DNA of 64,000 nucleotides from Actinostola sp. cb2023 (GCA_033675265.1 JAUJYZ010000171.1:147566-211565); one strand, 5' to 3'; counted from the first letter of the stretch, positions 1 to 12,306 are shown. Notes: generated by a model from the letters alone, not told the origin. Made by a program: numbers and translations.

Positions 1-256
1 TTTGAAGTACGATTTATACGATTCTTTTTCCTCCTGAATTTTTCAAACGTCGAATAAAATAAACATCCATCATTATATATCTGAGAAATGTGTTTCGTTT
101 TACTGTCGGATACTTTTTAAGCGGTTTTTCACGGCGCGTGACGACAGTCAGGCAGCAAGCAAAGCGAGATTAGCTATCAAAACAAAATCTACTGGAAAAT
201 CAAACCCTCGCTCTCTAGCTTCAGAGACATAATACTTTAAGGGAATCCCGAAACGT

Positions 257-401
257 CGAGTTTGGAATCGAGTTCGAGTTCGAGTTACGGTTCGAGTTAC
301 GGTTCGAGTTATGGTCCGTATTCGTTCTTCGACATAACGTATATATCGTGAATTCGTTGAAATTTACTTTGTTAAAATCTCTAACTCAATTCCAAACTCG
401 A
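257..401. repeat. Inverted repeat pair, 13-bp arms
   Basis: TCGAGTTTGGAAT at 257-269 is repeated as its exact reverse complement at 389-401. The 145-bp span could be a tiny degenerate MITE, but no target duplication is obvious. It could also be chance. Confidence 0.35.
270..314. repeat. Short tandem repeat, about 12-bp unit
   Basis: About three copies of a GTTCGAGTTACG-like unit, preceded by a GTTCGA dimer. The last copy differs (GTTCGAGTTATG). No function is evident. Confidence 0.7.
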
Positions 402-579
402 TCATTCATGACTCCCATAATATAACATCCAGACTATGATCTGGCGAAGCTCGCATGGCAAAACTCGAGAAGGTCACATACTTCACATTGTGTGTACCGA
501 TATGATCAAATACTTCGCATTCTTTTCATTCCGTGGCCTAACAAAACAAAAAATAAATAAAAAGAAAGTCCATTTTATA

Positions 580-608
580 ACTCGGGCTTCCTTCGGAAGG
601 GCCCGAGT
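580..608. other. GC-rich hairpin
   Basis: ACTCGGGC-TTCC pairs with GGAA-GGGCCCGAGT around a TTC loop, with a small bulge. It stands out in AT-rich surroundings. No gene next to it explains it. Confidence 0.5.
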
Positions 609-755
609 AATAAAAGGCTATTTAGCCAAACTAACTACATGGCGATTCTAATTACATGTTACCCTATCTAACTTGAAAATATGAGCGAAATCCATTTTTC
701 AAGGTTTGCCGCTGTGTGTTTGATTTTTGCTGACAGTCCCTCTTAACTATGTATA

Positions 756-992
756 CACCTATTTCAATAAACGTTGATCATGGACGATCTGAAATGGATG
801 ATCTGAGACCGAGAGGAATTGTGGGTACGAGAGATGCAGTTTTTAAATATAATTTACATCGTATCATAGATATCTCATAAAAACTTTGACACTGGCAATT
901 TCATATGAATTACTATAAACCACTCACAATTCCTCTCGGTCTCATATCGTCCATTTCAGATCATCCATGATCAACGTTTATTGAAATAGGTG
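756..992. mobile_element. 237-bp palindromic MITE with TA flanks
   Basis: Two arms of about 68 bp, starting CACCTATTTCAATAAACG, are reverse complements with only a few mismatches and face each other across about 100 bp of unrelated AT-rich sequence. Both ends are flanked by TA (754-755 and 993-994), the target duplication made by Tc1/mariner transposases. There is no coding capacity, so it is a non-autonomous element. The family assignment rests on the TA flanks only. Confidence 0.8.
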
Positions 993-1019
993 TATGATCA
1001 AATGCGCAATGTTTCTATT

Positions 1020-1560
1020 ACTTACCTCTACTGAGGAGGTATGTTTGAATGTACTGGTCTGCGCCAATGAAAATTGTCCAATATCGTAATTTGCCTGACC
1101 AAAATCGCCAACTTTCTATGTAATGTTACCACCAATGAAAATGCTACCTACTTTAATGTCACAATGAACAATTGATTTGTCATGCAGATATGCGAGTCCT
1201 TTGCAGCTTTGATAACAATGTCTAACCGATCATGCCAAGGCATTTCATCACCCAGAAAATCAAGTAACTGGCATGCATTGTGCACGAATCTTGTCCCCGT
1301 TGGTTTTCAATTCATATTCCATATACTCACTTACTAAAATAGACCGTTAAACACCAAAATGACGTAAAATGTTTGGATGATCAAACTTTACCAAACATTT
1401 GAGCTCAATCTCCATACGACGTTTGAATTTGAGCGAAAACTTAACCATAAATTACTTGCATGCAACATCGATTATTAAACGGTTTCTATTTAGTAGTTTG
1501 CCTTTGAACATTTTACAAGTTGCTCCAGAATCAAAGGAATTTGAAGAGATCACAATACTC
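1020..1560 (-). pseudogene. Decayed protein kinase domain
   Basis: Reading the minus strand through several frames recovers kinase landmarks in the right order: a lysine-containing N-lobe stretch (DVACK followed by MVKFSLKF), an alpha-C/beta-4 segment resembling ELKCLVKFDHPNILRHFGV, a hinge-like ILVSEYMEYEL, the catalytic loop as IVHCDIKVGSIFI (HRDLKxxN with several changes) and the metal-binding loop as KVGDFGQA. At least five stop codons or frame changes interrupt it, and HRD is HCD, so it cannot make a working kinase. The adjoining membrane-span ORF at 1616-1849 suggests the parent was a receptor kinase, but that link is inference. Tyrosine versus serine/threonine specificity cannot be decided. 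Confidence 0.75.
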
Positions 1561-1615
1561 TTTTGTTATTGATACCTCACCATTAACAGTTTCACCTCCT
1601 ACGGGAATGGTTTTA

Positions 1616-1849
1616 TTAAGAGTATACGAGTCGGGAAACACGGGTCAATTCATGATTATCTATAGCACTTAGTCTATTTTCAGTCAAACTTGCTTGTCCA
1701 CCTTGTTCGTTGGCCATTACGGTATGACGGTGATAACGACGGTACATGCACTCCATTATAACTCTCTCTTTGACATACAAAAATACTATTTTGAACAGCA
1801 TTAACACAATTAAAAATATAAACAGAATGTAAATGAATGGGAGTTTCAA
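1616..1849 (-). pseudogene. ORF with one membrane span, possible receptor-kinase fragment
   Basis: This 77-codon minus-strand ORF begins with about 24 hydrophobic residues (starting KLPFIYILFIFLIVLML) followed by a basic stop-transfer stretch and a polar tail. That is the shape of a type I transmembrane plus juxtamembrane exon. On the minus strand it lies directly upstream of the kinase-like pseudogene, the order expected for a receptor kinase. Stops separate the two, so it is called a remnant. It could also be an unrelated chance ORF; no extracellular domain was recognised. Confidence 0.4.
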
Positions 1850-1987
1850 CCTGATGAGGTTGTCAGCATATAAATTACACTCTCTTCCAGAAGTGTCACG
1901 CTTTCAAAGCCCGTTCCCTCCGAGTGTCCTCCCTTCCTCCCGAGACTACTAATGGCAAACACGAACCATACCAATGACAGCATTTAA

Positions 1988-2215
1988 TTATAACTGCTTT
2001 ACAAATTCCTCGTCTTGTGAAATATTTCCGTATTCGTAAGTATATGGATCCATGTCCTCTCTCCTGTCATATAGCTTGTTAAAGAAGATTCTTTCTTCCA
2101 TGACATTGTAGGAGATGGGTAGGGTGGACAGGTACTGGTGGGTAACCCATGCGGTCGCAATAACGCATGTATGTCTGAATGTGTGTTTTGTAGGTGGACT
2201 TGGTGGATTCTGCAA
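1988..2215 (-). pseudogene. Exon-like ORF with splice acceptor, unknown product
   Basis: A minus-strand reading frame opens immediately after a good acceptor (CTGTTTGCAG) and runs about 73 codons to a stop. The predicted segment has a Pro/Thr-rich start and an acidic, Tyr-rich end (RREDMDPYTYEYGNISQDEE). I do not recognise it. Its position upstream of the membrane-span ORF and kinase remnant suggests it may belong to the same broken gene. Confidence 0.35.
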
Positions 2216-2483
2216 ACAGGTGTGATCGGTACATGTGAATTTCGTGTTACAACGGTGACGTGATTGTCTAGTGGCGTCCTGTTAACATAGGCTGGTGGTA
2301 CGTGACTACATAGCTGACTATAGAAAGCAAGGAGATGGCGTTCATTGCGAAGTCATGAAATGGCGTCTGCAAGCTGGTTTCTAGAAACTTCGATGTACAC
2401 TGATGAATTATGGAAATTGTAGTGCGCTAAAAGCCAGAAAAGCATTCTATTAAAAAACATTACTCCTTTTTTCTCACAAAATG

Positions 2484-2837
2484 TCACACAAGAAACTTTA
2501 TCAGTATTTTCACCCTGAGACACCACCTGATCAGTGTACCTTTCTTATCGTCCTTGTCGTCATCGAGAAAAGAGCGTTCTCTCTTTGTGGTTGTCTCTAT
2601 CCGCTTAGCTGCTTTAGAAGAGTCAGCTTTTTCAGCCTCTCCTACTAGGTATAGCCCATCTTCCAAAATCTGGACTTTCGCGGCGATAACTACCAATGTC
2701 ATCATCAAAGCTGTTCTTCTCGTTGTTCTCTTCTTCACTGCTAGCGCTACTGCGGTACACTTCATCAACCTGCGCATCAGATCGCTTTGGCTCGTGACTT
2801 TTCGCCAGTTGTGGAGCTGCTTGTTGAACTTTCACTA
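2484..2837 (-). pseudogene. Exon-like charged segment, unknown product
   Basis: After a good polypyrimidine acceptor (TTGTTCTTTTTTCAG) the minus strand reads about 65 codons of strongly charged protein (for example SSASSEEENNEKNSFDDDIG), then stops. Another frame continues with a Lys/Asp-rich stretch (SFLDDDKDDKKG). The composition looks coding and disordered rather than random, but the frame change means it is broken or wrongly spliced here. No family recognised. Confidence 0.35.
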
Positions 2838-3169
2838 CTGAAAAAAGAACAAATGAATGATTGATTAAATTTTGGTAGAGAATCTATTATAACGTTGCGA
2901 CAAAAACTACAAATAAGGTGAGACAAACTCCTGGAAGAGGCCTATTGCACTGACAGCCGTCTTCACAACTGGGTTCGTATAAGAACAGTTGATTATACAA
3001 TTTCATGTCAATGAATGATATAGAATGATATAATATATCCTATTGAATGATAAATCAAACACTGGCAGGACTTACGCTTGTTCTATTTTGCGACTTATTC
3101 ACCTCCTTGCCGCCTCTCGTGTTGGTCCTTTATCGGTACCAATCGCCCCATAATATGCCATTTCAACCG

Positions 3170-3430
3170 GACCTAGCTTGTTCGCCATCAGTTCGACATA
3201 TCGAAGTACGCGATTCGGCAGACGACCAACGTTTTTCATAGCTTATCTGACCACTTGGAGTTCAAGGTCGACGTTTTTCTTCGTCTTTGAACTGGCGGCT
3301 GTTGGCTTCTCTTTTTTCTTAGTGATGAACATCCTTTCTGGTTTCTCAATTTCGTCCTCATCAGGGCTGCAGATTGATTCTGCAGACAACGACTTCCCGA
3401 TTTACCCATGGCATATCTTCACCCATAGTA
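3170..3430 (-). pseudogene. Possible charged coding remnant, unknown product
   Basis: On the minus strand one frame gives an acidic/basic run (DEDEIEKPERMFITKKKEKP) and, after a stop, KNVGRLPNRVLRYVELMANK. Composition resembles the 2484-2837 fragment and may come from the same gene. Stops and frame changes are present, so this is weakly supported. Confidence 0.25.
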
Positions 3431-3509
3431 TCTTCGCTTTAACGTGCATACTTTATTTTGAGAAGGTAAATATAAAAACATTTACAAAATGCACCAGTTT
3501 TGGACAATA

Positions 3510-4750
3510 GTGCACTCTCTTCCATCCTAGAACGACTCGACCTTGTTGGCATTTCAGAACCAAACAGTGGTCGAGACTACTACAAATTTATTGCTCGCTT
3601 TCCAATAAAATTTTGGTACCTCACTGCATGATGAAACACTAGATACATTTCAAGATCCAACTTGAGACATCTGGCTTATATACAAAAGGTCTAATAGTAA
3701 CACCAATAAAAAAACAGATTTTACAACTTATTAACTTATTATAAAAAATAATCCAAATCCCAGAGTTTCTACTCTGGCATAAAGCAAGGGGTTCACGAGC
3801 CCCCCAAAAGTTATAATATTGTATATATTGAGATACACCAGCTGTGCAAATAAAAAACAATTCAACCAATAATGTTTTACCTTGAAAGTCCTTACCTGGG
3901 TGATGGCTGTCAAATAACAGCTTTTCCTACCTTGATTGTTTTTTTTTGCTAAAAATGAACAATCTTTTGTCATTTTGAGTGCAATTTGGGAATCGATTTA
4001 TAACTACTACATACCATCTGCATTGTCCTTGGCAGAATTAGTATGTGAGGCACTAGTATCTTTAAATGGAAAAAAGAAACACCAATATATGACTCAATCT
4101 CCAATAATTGAAATGCATGATATCCCCATCTTCAACAAACTGGTTGCATGGGCACATCAATGCAACTCACACTTAGGTAATTATGACATATTTTGTAAAT
4201 GCATAACTAGCACATTTAGCGTAGGTAAAACATGGTTTTTAGTGCAATTTGGGAATCGATTTACATTTATAACTGATACATACCATATATAATGTCCTTG
4301 GCAGATGTATGTGAGGCAATAGTGGGATAATGTTTCAGCAAAATCCTTTTTATCACTCAATGGACATTTATTATCAATGTAGAAGATAATTAAGTAACTA
4401 CATTGTATATACTATATATGATATACTGCATCTTTTTTTTAAATTTGCCCAGAACAACTTTGTTGCTTGCTTTGATGAATACTGGAAATATAAAGTATGA
4501 CTTTCAATCAAAAATGCAATATATGATCATAATTCATGCATTGTGTTAGAAATTAAGATACATTCTTCAAAACCCTGTGAATGACCAAAACAAAGGGGCA
4601 TGATATAGACTGAGAGAAATGTTTTCAATGAGACTGAAATGTTCACATGAATTATATACTTCCATGTATTCCTGTTGTTTTTAAAATTAGATTTGAAATG
4701 TGTGCAAAATGAAAGCCAGTTTCCACATTACTTGAATTACATTATACTGT
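3510..4750. other. AT-rich spacer with a duplicated 80-bp segment
   Basis: No coding exon is supported in this 1.2-kb stretch. An imperfect direct repeat of about 80 bp occurs at 3977-4057 and 4242-4322, sharing GTGCAATTTGGGAATCGATT and the TGTCCTTGGCAGA segment. The rest is AT-rich without recognised features up to the array edge. Confidence 0.6.
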
Positions 4751-5388
4751 AGTTGGGAGAGTTCCTCTGCATTATAATTTACTATTACTTTTTATAAAGT
4801 GGTTTGCATTCATAATTCTGGGGGGAAGTGTAAACAAAGCACAACTTAATTTATACTTATTGTATGTAATTGTTAAGTTCACCTCTGAATACGCGAAGCA
4901 CTTTTGGTTCCTCCACCAAAACGGCTAAGTTTGCCATTGCATCCCCATGCCTGCTGGCTGATGCACTTTCTAATTGCTGCACCAGTTATGTCAGACATAA
5001 GGCTACTAAAATGGCTAGCAAACTCATTGGGGCAAAGTACAATTACATGTCCACAAGTACACCCTGTCGGTTTGCTACTGTTGTTCCTAAAGTTGGACAC
5101 CTGAAGGATTGATATAATTAACATACAATTGACCATTACATTTTGGTGGTAATTAACTGTAAATTAACTCGGTCAATAATTTACAGAAACAAATAATAAT
5201 AGTAATAACACTTGCGTGAATCATTCGGACCTGATTATATTTAAACGACATGTTGACCACCGTGAGTGTAATCTGGTCGTTTTCAGTTACGATTAGTGAA
5301 TGTTAGGCATTATTACTTACGGTAACCGGCTTTGTCTGCGTCGTTGGCGTTTACACTAATGATAAGTTAAGCCGTTTGAAAAGAGGTC
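4751..5388. repeat. Array edge: scrambled partial unit
   Basis: The left boundary copy is rearranged. 4751-4775 matches the sequence near 14662, then 4774-4885 matches sequence near 14480-14600, and 4886-5388 matches 14698-15201. The poly-G tract is only 6 bases long here. The exon-B-like segment (about 4886-5100, minus strand) keeps a TGG codon where every internal copy has TGA. Confidence 0.8.
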
Positions 5389-7004
5389 ATGGTGTGTGTA
5401 AATAGTTTGAAAATTAAAATTTCCACTTACTATCAATATTTTTGGTACGAAGGATGCATATGGGAATACGTGTTTCGAGTAAAAAGATCTAAAAAGCATC
5501 AGGTCCGATCAATAAATACGAGATACAAAATGGTTCTCAGTGCAATCTACCGAGTTGATGAAAAGTCATGATTTCAAAACTATCGGATGTCCGTGTGTAA
5601 TTAAAACGAAGACAACACACAACGAATGCTGGTCAAACGAGATTTATTCGCGATCTTTACTCTGAATGAAACCCTTTACTCTGAATAAACGAATTTTGGA
5701 AGTCTTCATTTGGAAGTATTTTTTCAATACTTTAGATCACTGTAATCGGCATGACTTTATATGAACCGGCTTTGGCGTTTACACTATTGATGAGTTAAAC
5801 CGGTTGGAAAGAGGTTACGGTGTGTGTAAATAGAGTCCGATTAAACGAATTTTGGTCGCAGTCTCTGGTCCACTAAGTCTTCATTTGGAAGTATTTTTCA
5901 GTTTCAATACACAATTGTAGATCAGTGATCATGGCAGCTTACCTTATTCCAACCAGCATTTAGAAATTGCCATACAGGTTAAAAAAAAAACAATGTTTAA
6001 AACGGATAAAATGGCACAAAACTACTATGAGGTTTTACCGCCACGTGCACACACAATCTAACATGTTTATCTTGTACCTTCCACGCGCCCGCGTCAAAAG
6101 GATTGACTGATTGCTAGTGTAAACAAGCATAATTAAGTTACATAATCAGGGATCAAAAGATTAGACAGTCAAAAAATCTTACAAACCTTACTTTTTATTG
6201 GTGATAGGATAGATTGTATTATAATTTTCACTATATTTTATTTTACAGTTTGTACGTCTCTAATACTCAATGTCTTGTGATTATAGAAACGCAATAGTAC
6301 TACAATGATTGACAACCAAGATATACGATCTTTAATAGATTCCTGTACGCACAATGTTTCATTCGTATATTGCACATATTGTGAGTGCAATCTAGTCTGT
6401 TTCACAAACCGTTAGTGCAACTGTAACTTGCGTTTAAAACTTTATCTTCGGGGCTGTGCCGCCTTACATAAAATATCTAGCCTTATATTCAACCAATTTT
6501 TCTCTAACCTCTGACAGGTTGGATACACTGAATTTATCCATATTTCTCTTGAATGTCAGACAAGCAAATATATATAGGGGATCGACGCATGTGCATTCAG
6601 TTTTTTTTGTAATTCGGTAGGTACTACCTGAAACATTTTTACAAAATTCAATTAGAGGTTCCCCCAATTCTTTTACAAGACCAACATAAAATGTGGTATC
6701 ATAGGCCACGGCTACTGCTTGCCCAATCTGAAGTGTTAGTTGGCCGCCATTGTAATCCTGTGAAAATATTTCACAAACAACTTTAGTTTAAAGGTTTTAT
6801 ATGAATACTATTTTTACGTTCAGAATAGAGATTGTTGTTACAGCTTTTAAAACTGTTTAGTAATATAGTGCGTTCTAAAAGTTCGATTGCACATGGAATT
6901 TAAGTTAAGCTTGTGAAAATCACTCTAACAGACTCTCGAGATAATGAACTTCAAAACGGTGTCTCCGTTTTCCGATAACTGTTTTAGATCAACCGCAATT
7001 CTAT

Positions 7005-7013
7005 GCCAAAGTT
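7005..7013. repeat. LINE target-site duplication, left copy
   Basis: GCCAAAGTT here is repeated at 13319-13327. In uninterrupted array units the same site reads CTACGCCAAAGTTGAACAATC, which proves where the LINE entered the array. Confidence 0.85.
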
Positions 7014-7244
7014 TTTATTTTTATTTTTTATTTTTATTTATTTATTATTTTTTATTTTTTATTAGTACTATCATAACAATTATACAATTACACAAAAATT
7101 ATATATAATTAATTTACAAGAATATATGTTCATATAGATAGTTTTAACTTGAAAGCAATTAAACACACACATAGAACTTGGCGCAATAGTTTAGGGATTC
7201 GTGTGTAGCTTCCAATGTCCAAGTGCTTATTTTAATTTGATCAT

Positions 7245-10200
7245 TTAGCTTAAAGGACCCTTTAACATTCCCCATTTCATTAAATGTACATTCAGTTTGT
7301 TGTTCTTGAAGGCAATTTTGTATTCAATTTCCTCATATTCTTTGAGCCGTACGATAAAATGGGTAAGGTTAGGTGGGGCGCCCTGCGGTCTTGCTTGATA
7401 TAGCGTAAGCTTATATATTAGGAGTATAAAGTTAACTAGCTTTGGCGCTCCATCCACCCCTAATACTATATTTACGTAGCTTAATGCAGGGAGAAAAATC
7501 CCCCACTGGGACAGCCACTCCCTTATTATAAAATAATAATTTTTAGAACTCGAGCATTCCACAAAAAGATGCTGTACCGTTTCCAACTCATTTGTGCAAA
7601 ATGAGCACCGTGGTGACTCCTTTAACTTAAACATATACAGCTTCTTGTTTAGAAAAAGGCAGTTATTAAGTAGCGACTCGCGTAAGAGGTGGTGCGGATT
7701 TGGACTTGAAAGCGATTTGGAGCCGTTAATCAGACCTTGTTTGCTTTTAATTAAATACAAGAATTTGATTGGTACAAAGCTCAAAAAAGGTGTCTTAGCG
7801 CCAAATTCAAACCTATATCTTTAGATATTACTAGTGTTAGATAATATCCAACGATAACACTTTTCAAGAAAGCATCAAATATTCATACAATTGTATTGTA
7901 GAAGTTTCAGCGATTTCTCTCGTGAGCAAGTTTGTATACTGAAGAAAATGATCATACCATACACTGTAATTGGATAATGTTTGTAATGAGTCGCCAAAAT
8001 AAGCCTAAATGACCGAGAATGCTACTAATTCGAATCAAACCGGTTAGTTTTGATATGTACACAATTCACTTGAATTAAATATAAGAAATTTGAAGAAATT
8101 AAAGATTTCTTTGATCATAAGCAACTGCATGGTCTGTGTTGTATTTCCGCTAACCATGACATCTATTCAGCTAATCTCCAATTGTATTGGTCCGTTTGGT
8201 ACTTCACACCTCAGCATTTGGAATCCTTCCACAAATGACCTTTCTTTCGACGTGACCTTTCAAGTCGAACGCAGTTTCGCGGAATCTCCACTCCAAATGT
8301 TTAGAACACGAACATACAGCAACACAATATGCCATGGAAACTTAAATAAACCTAACTGTTACGTAACTACAAAGAAACATGGGTAAATAATAATGTATTT
8401 GCTGGATATAAACATTCTGAAGAGTCTCACATTTCAACAACTTGGAGTCGTTTACCTTCGTATCACAAGCTTCCTCACGATGAAAATCCGTATAACTTCG
8501 GGTAATAGCGAATTATGCTAAGTACTACCAAATATGGTTCGCTCATTGTTGGAATCTACGGCAAACCATGAAATATCGGAAGAAGATGGCCTCTCATCCA
8601 ATCACATTCGAGTATTTGTATTTTGCCGCGAAAGCTGGCACCCGCTGTTATCGCTTTGGTGCACCAGTTGTAATACGAGTCGTTACTTAAGGAGTTTATA
8701 TTGAAAACTTCTGAGGTACGTTTCTATGGTGGTATCATATATGCGAGTATAAGCATTTTTCCAGTTTATGACCCTACCATTTGCCTTACGGTTAATATCA
8801 GCTTGGGCCGTAGGTTGTCTTGCTTTGTGAATAATCAAAATATCGTATATAATTCTGTTTGTAACTTTTCCTGGATCATAAGGGATTGAATTAAGGAATA
8901 TTTTCTCAGTAGGATTTACCACCAAGTCGATATTATTAAGTGAGTGTTTGAGAATAACCTTCCATGTGTTTGGCAAGGCATGAATGATACCATTCCAACA
9001 GAGAAAGTCTCCTCCTCCTATCCCTCTACCTAAAGCCACTTGCCAACTAAAGCCACTAGTTTTTGACCATAAGTCAGTGACATAGATTATGTCCTTATCA
9101 ATAAATCTTTTAAAGTAACACGTCTCTAAGGGAATATGCTTGTTGTTCCAGAGTGGCTGTCTCAATACCGTAAGGGGGTCATCTTCATCCACTTCTAATA
9201 CACTATTGTCTGCCCAGGTTAATAGCATGCATTTATAAAATGAGGTTATGTTCTTTGGTATCTTTGAACTATCGAAGTTTACGCCCACACACTTCAATCC
9301 TCCAATTTTTTGGAGCCACAGATCTAGGAATATGTGCCAGCATTTTCTTTTCCGGTTGGGCAAACATACCGATTGCCAAAACCATACTATGTGCTTTAAC
9401 TAATGATTCGAGGTCCGGCATATTCACTCCTCCTTTCTCATAATTATTAATAAGACTTGTGTACCGTATTTTTGGTTTTTTCCTATACCACAGAAAGCTA
9501 GTCATTTCTTTTTCAACTTTACTGATAATATGTTTTGGGACGTGACATTTTGAATATACGTATAGGAGCTTCGAGATTGCCAACGATCGTATCACTTGGA
9601 CCTTTCCAAACAGCGTAAGGCGTCGCATTCTCCAAACAGATAGAGTAGAGCTGAATTTTTCAAATACTCTCTCAATATTATTAGTCTTACAGAATTCTTC
9701 ATTCTGCGAAAAATGCATCCCTAGAATTTTTATTCCTTCCCTGTGGAAGTCAATTGTTTTGATTGGCTGTACAATCTTCTCGCCACAAGGGCGTCCAATC
9801 CAACCTGCCTCTGACTTATCATAGTTAATCTTCAATGAGGAAACACTAGCGAATTGATCGAGGATTGTTAGTAGTGCTTTCAAGGAGTTATTGTCCTGTA
9901 AGAAAAAAGTTGCATCATCGGCAAACAACAATATTTTCTTTTCTAATGATCCAATTTTTGCCCCTTTAACGTCTGGTGCTGAACGAACTATTTGTGCTAA
10001 TATCTCTATTACCATAATAAATATATAAGGGGATAAAGGGTCACCCTGTCTCGTTCCTCGTGTTGTTTTGAAAAGCTTTGTTGCTGTTCCGTTATTAAGG
10101 ATACAGCTTTGATTATCATTCATAAGTAATCTTATCCAATTAATTAGGGAGTCTCCAAATCCATAGTGTTTCAAAACTGCAAAAATGAAATTATGTTCCA

Positions 10201-12072
10201 CGCTGTCGAATGCCTTTTCAAAGTCTGCCGCAAACAATAAAAACCGTGAGTTTTGCTGAGAATAGAATTCAATTATGTCTTGAATAAACCTTGTTGAGTC
10301 TTCAATATTTCTTGATTTTACAAAGGCGGACTGATCAATATGTATGATTTTCGGGAGGATGCTTATCAGCCTATTGCTTAGAGCTTTACTACAGATTTTT
10401 ACATCAACATTGATTAGGCTGATTGGTCTCCATGATTTTAGGAGTCTGCAATCTTTGCCTTCTTTTTCTATTAGAGTGACAACAGCTTGTTTTTTGAGTT
10501 GTTGTTAATTTCCTTTATCATAACCGTCATTTAAACAGGAGATCAAAACTTTACCTAATTTATCCCAGAAACCTAAGTAAAATTCTTTGGTAAGACCGTC
10601 GTTGCCTGGTGATTTTGAATGTCCCATTTGCTGTAAGACACGATAACACTCATTAACAGTCAGGTAGCCTTCGCACTTGCGCCTATCCGCCTCATCGAGT
10701 GATTCAACAGGTACTTGCGACAGAAATTCGCTACATTCCTCTTCCGTCTTATTGTTCTTTGAGGAGAACAGATTTTCATAAAAGGTTTCTATGCTCGATA
10801 GGATTTTCTTAGGATTTGTTATTTCACTATTATCGTCTAATTTTAGCTTTCGAATATGAGTTTTGCTCTTTTTCCTTCTTTCTAGTGTGAGAAAATACTT
10901 GTTACTTTTTTCACCATATTCATACCAATTTACTTTGGATCGAAGAATCAAGCCTTCCGTTATATGGCTATAATACTTTTCTAGTTCTGCTTTTAATTCG
11001 GTGTGCTCCTTTGTTAGGTGTTCGACCTTTTCCCAATTTGGATTACTTTCGATCAGAATTATTTTTTCCTCCAGCGATTTTTGAGTTGCTTTAAAATTCC
11101 TCGCTTTGGCTTTGGAAAAAGAAATTGTGAATTTTCTTATTTCATATTTTAATAATTCCCACCTAGTTTGTGGATCTACGGCCTCCATATATCTGTCTTT
11201 TAAGACTTCTAAAATCTTCCCTGACATCTCTTTCACATATTCATTGTCGTTCAAAAGCGAGTTATTGAACTTCCAAAATGAGGGTCCCCTTCATCGAATG
11301 ATTTAAGCTCCAGCACTATAGCTGAATGATCCGTGGCAGGAGCTGGGATTATATCTGTCTTTTTTACTATGGGTTGTAAATCATCCGAAATAAAAAAGTA
11401 ATCCAATCTTCTGAATAGAACTTGTTTCCCTCGGGATTTTCCTCTCCATGTGTATCTTATCTCGCTTGGATTTCTGAGACGCCATATGTCAATCAGGTCA
11501 AGTTCAGATTTTATAGATTCAATTGATTCGATTGCGTTCAGTTTTAAAGTTGGATTACCCCCCGAGGATTCTAAGTCTAACTCGAAGGTATTGTTAAAAT
11601 CTCCGTCCCAAATAATGTGGGTCTCCGGTGGATAGTCAATTGTACTTATTTGAATAAACAGATTCTTGAAATACGCTACTTGTTCGATTTCATTGTTAGG
11701 GGCATATGAATTGATTAATAGAAAGTCCGCTCCTTGTATCGTAATCAACAATAGAATGTACCTCCCATCTAAATCGCACTGTTTTGTTAATATCTTGTAT
11801 TCAAGCTCTTTTCCTATGTGGATTGCAACACCCCTACTATTTGGAGAACCGTGCGACATAATGAATTCTCCTTTTGTTGATGATCGCCATTTAGATTCAA
11901 CTTCAGGATTTGAATGAGATTCTTGAAAGAATGTCACGCCCCTATCTCCTCCATGTTTTGATAGCCAAAATAGCATTTTTGTGAGCTTCTTTGTGTTTCC
12001 TAGTCCCCTGGCATTAAGTGAAAGCACATTGAGGTTCAGGTCATTAAGAGCGCTCGTAGTAGTAGAAAACAT
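7245..12072 (-). pseudogene. LINE ORF2: endonuclease-reverse transcriptase, broken
   Basis: Order on the minus strand: an APE-type endonuclease (11251-12072; SLNARGL, FFQESHS, WDGDFNN, TDHSAIV), a linker and RT N-terminus (10508-11254), RT fingers and palm with FAADFEKAFDS, RGTRQGDPLSPYIF and the catalytic LLFADDATFF (to about 9320), thumb and connection (to 8691), and a C-terminal zinc knuckle CSFCTNELETVQHLFVEC (near 7560-7610). Damage: a one-base loss in a T run near 11275, an in-frame TAA at 10505-10507, a one-base gain in an A run near 9306, and a 1,017-bp DNA element between 7670 and 8686. Removing that element and one TTAA restores a continuous frame across the site. The enzyme would nick target DNA and prime reverse transcription there. 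Confidence 0.92.
7670..8686. mobile_element. 1,017-bp non-autonomous DNA element with TTAA duplication
   Basis: It interrupts ORF2 of the LINE. TTAA flanks it at 7666-7669 and 8687-8690, and its ends are inverted repeats, GTAGCGACTCG on the left and GTAACGACTCG (reverse complement) on the right. Precise TTAA duplication is made by piggyBac and Kolobok transposases. The ends do not start with the CCC/CCY typical of piggyBac, so Kolobok is possible. No transposase is encoded. The only ORF of note inside (8090-8386, plus) is unrecognised and may be chance. Confidence 0.88.
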
Positions 12073-12306
12073 AATTTAAAATTAATCTACGCGCCAGATA
12101 CGAAAAACATATACGAAAAGTAAAAAACAAATATACTTAGCAAAAAATACTTACTATACATAGAGTGAATTATTTGCGCTTTTCCCAATACCTAGAGTGG
12201 TAAATATACGTCAGAAATGGTAATTAAAGTACTTGTATTTTAGCAGTCGACTAACTAGTCTTTTTATACTTCTTCTTAGAATGAGTTATATACAGTCATC
12301 TGCAAA

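Larger units (their letters stand above)
1..755. other. Left flank, no recognised gene
   Basis: AT-rich sequence with no convincing coding exon in either direction. It contains a short GTTCGAGTTACG-type tandem repeat, a 13-bp inverted repeat pair and a GC-rich hairpin, which are listed separately. A 71-codon ORF at 436-651 has low-complexity, non-coding-like composition and is not called. Confidence 0.6.

Noticed and set aside
2554..2841. 95-codon plus-strand hydrophobic ORF
   Set aside because: It lies antisense to a charged minus-strand frame that follows a good acceptor, so the minus frame is preferred, though weakly.
7670..7784. Extra N-terminal residues of the LINE C-terminal ORF (FLYLIK stretch)
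   Set aside because: They fall within the 1,017-bp TTAA element. Removing it joins ORF2 in frame without them.
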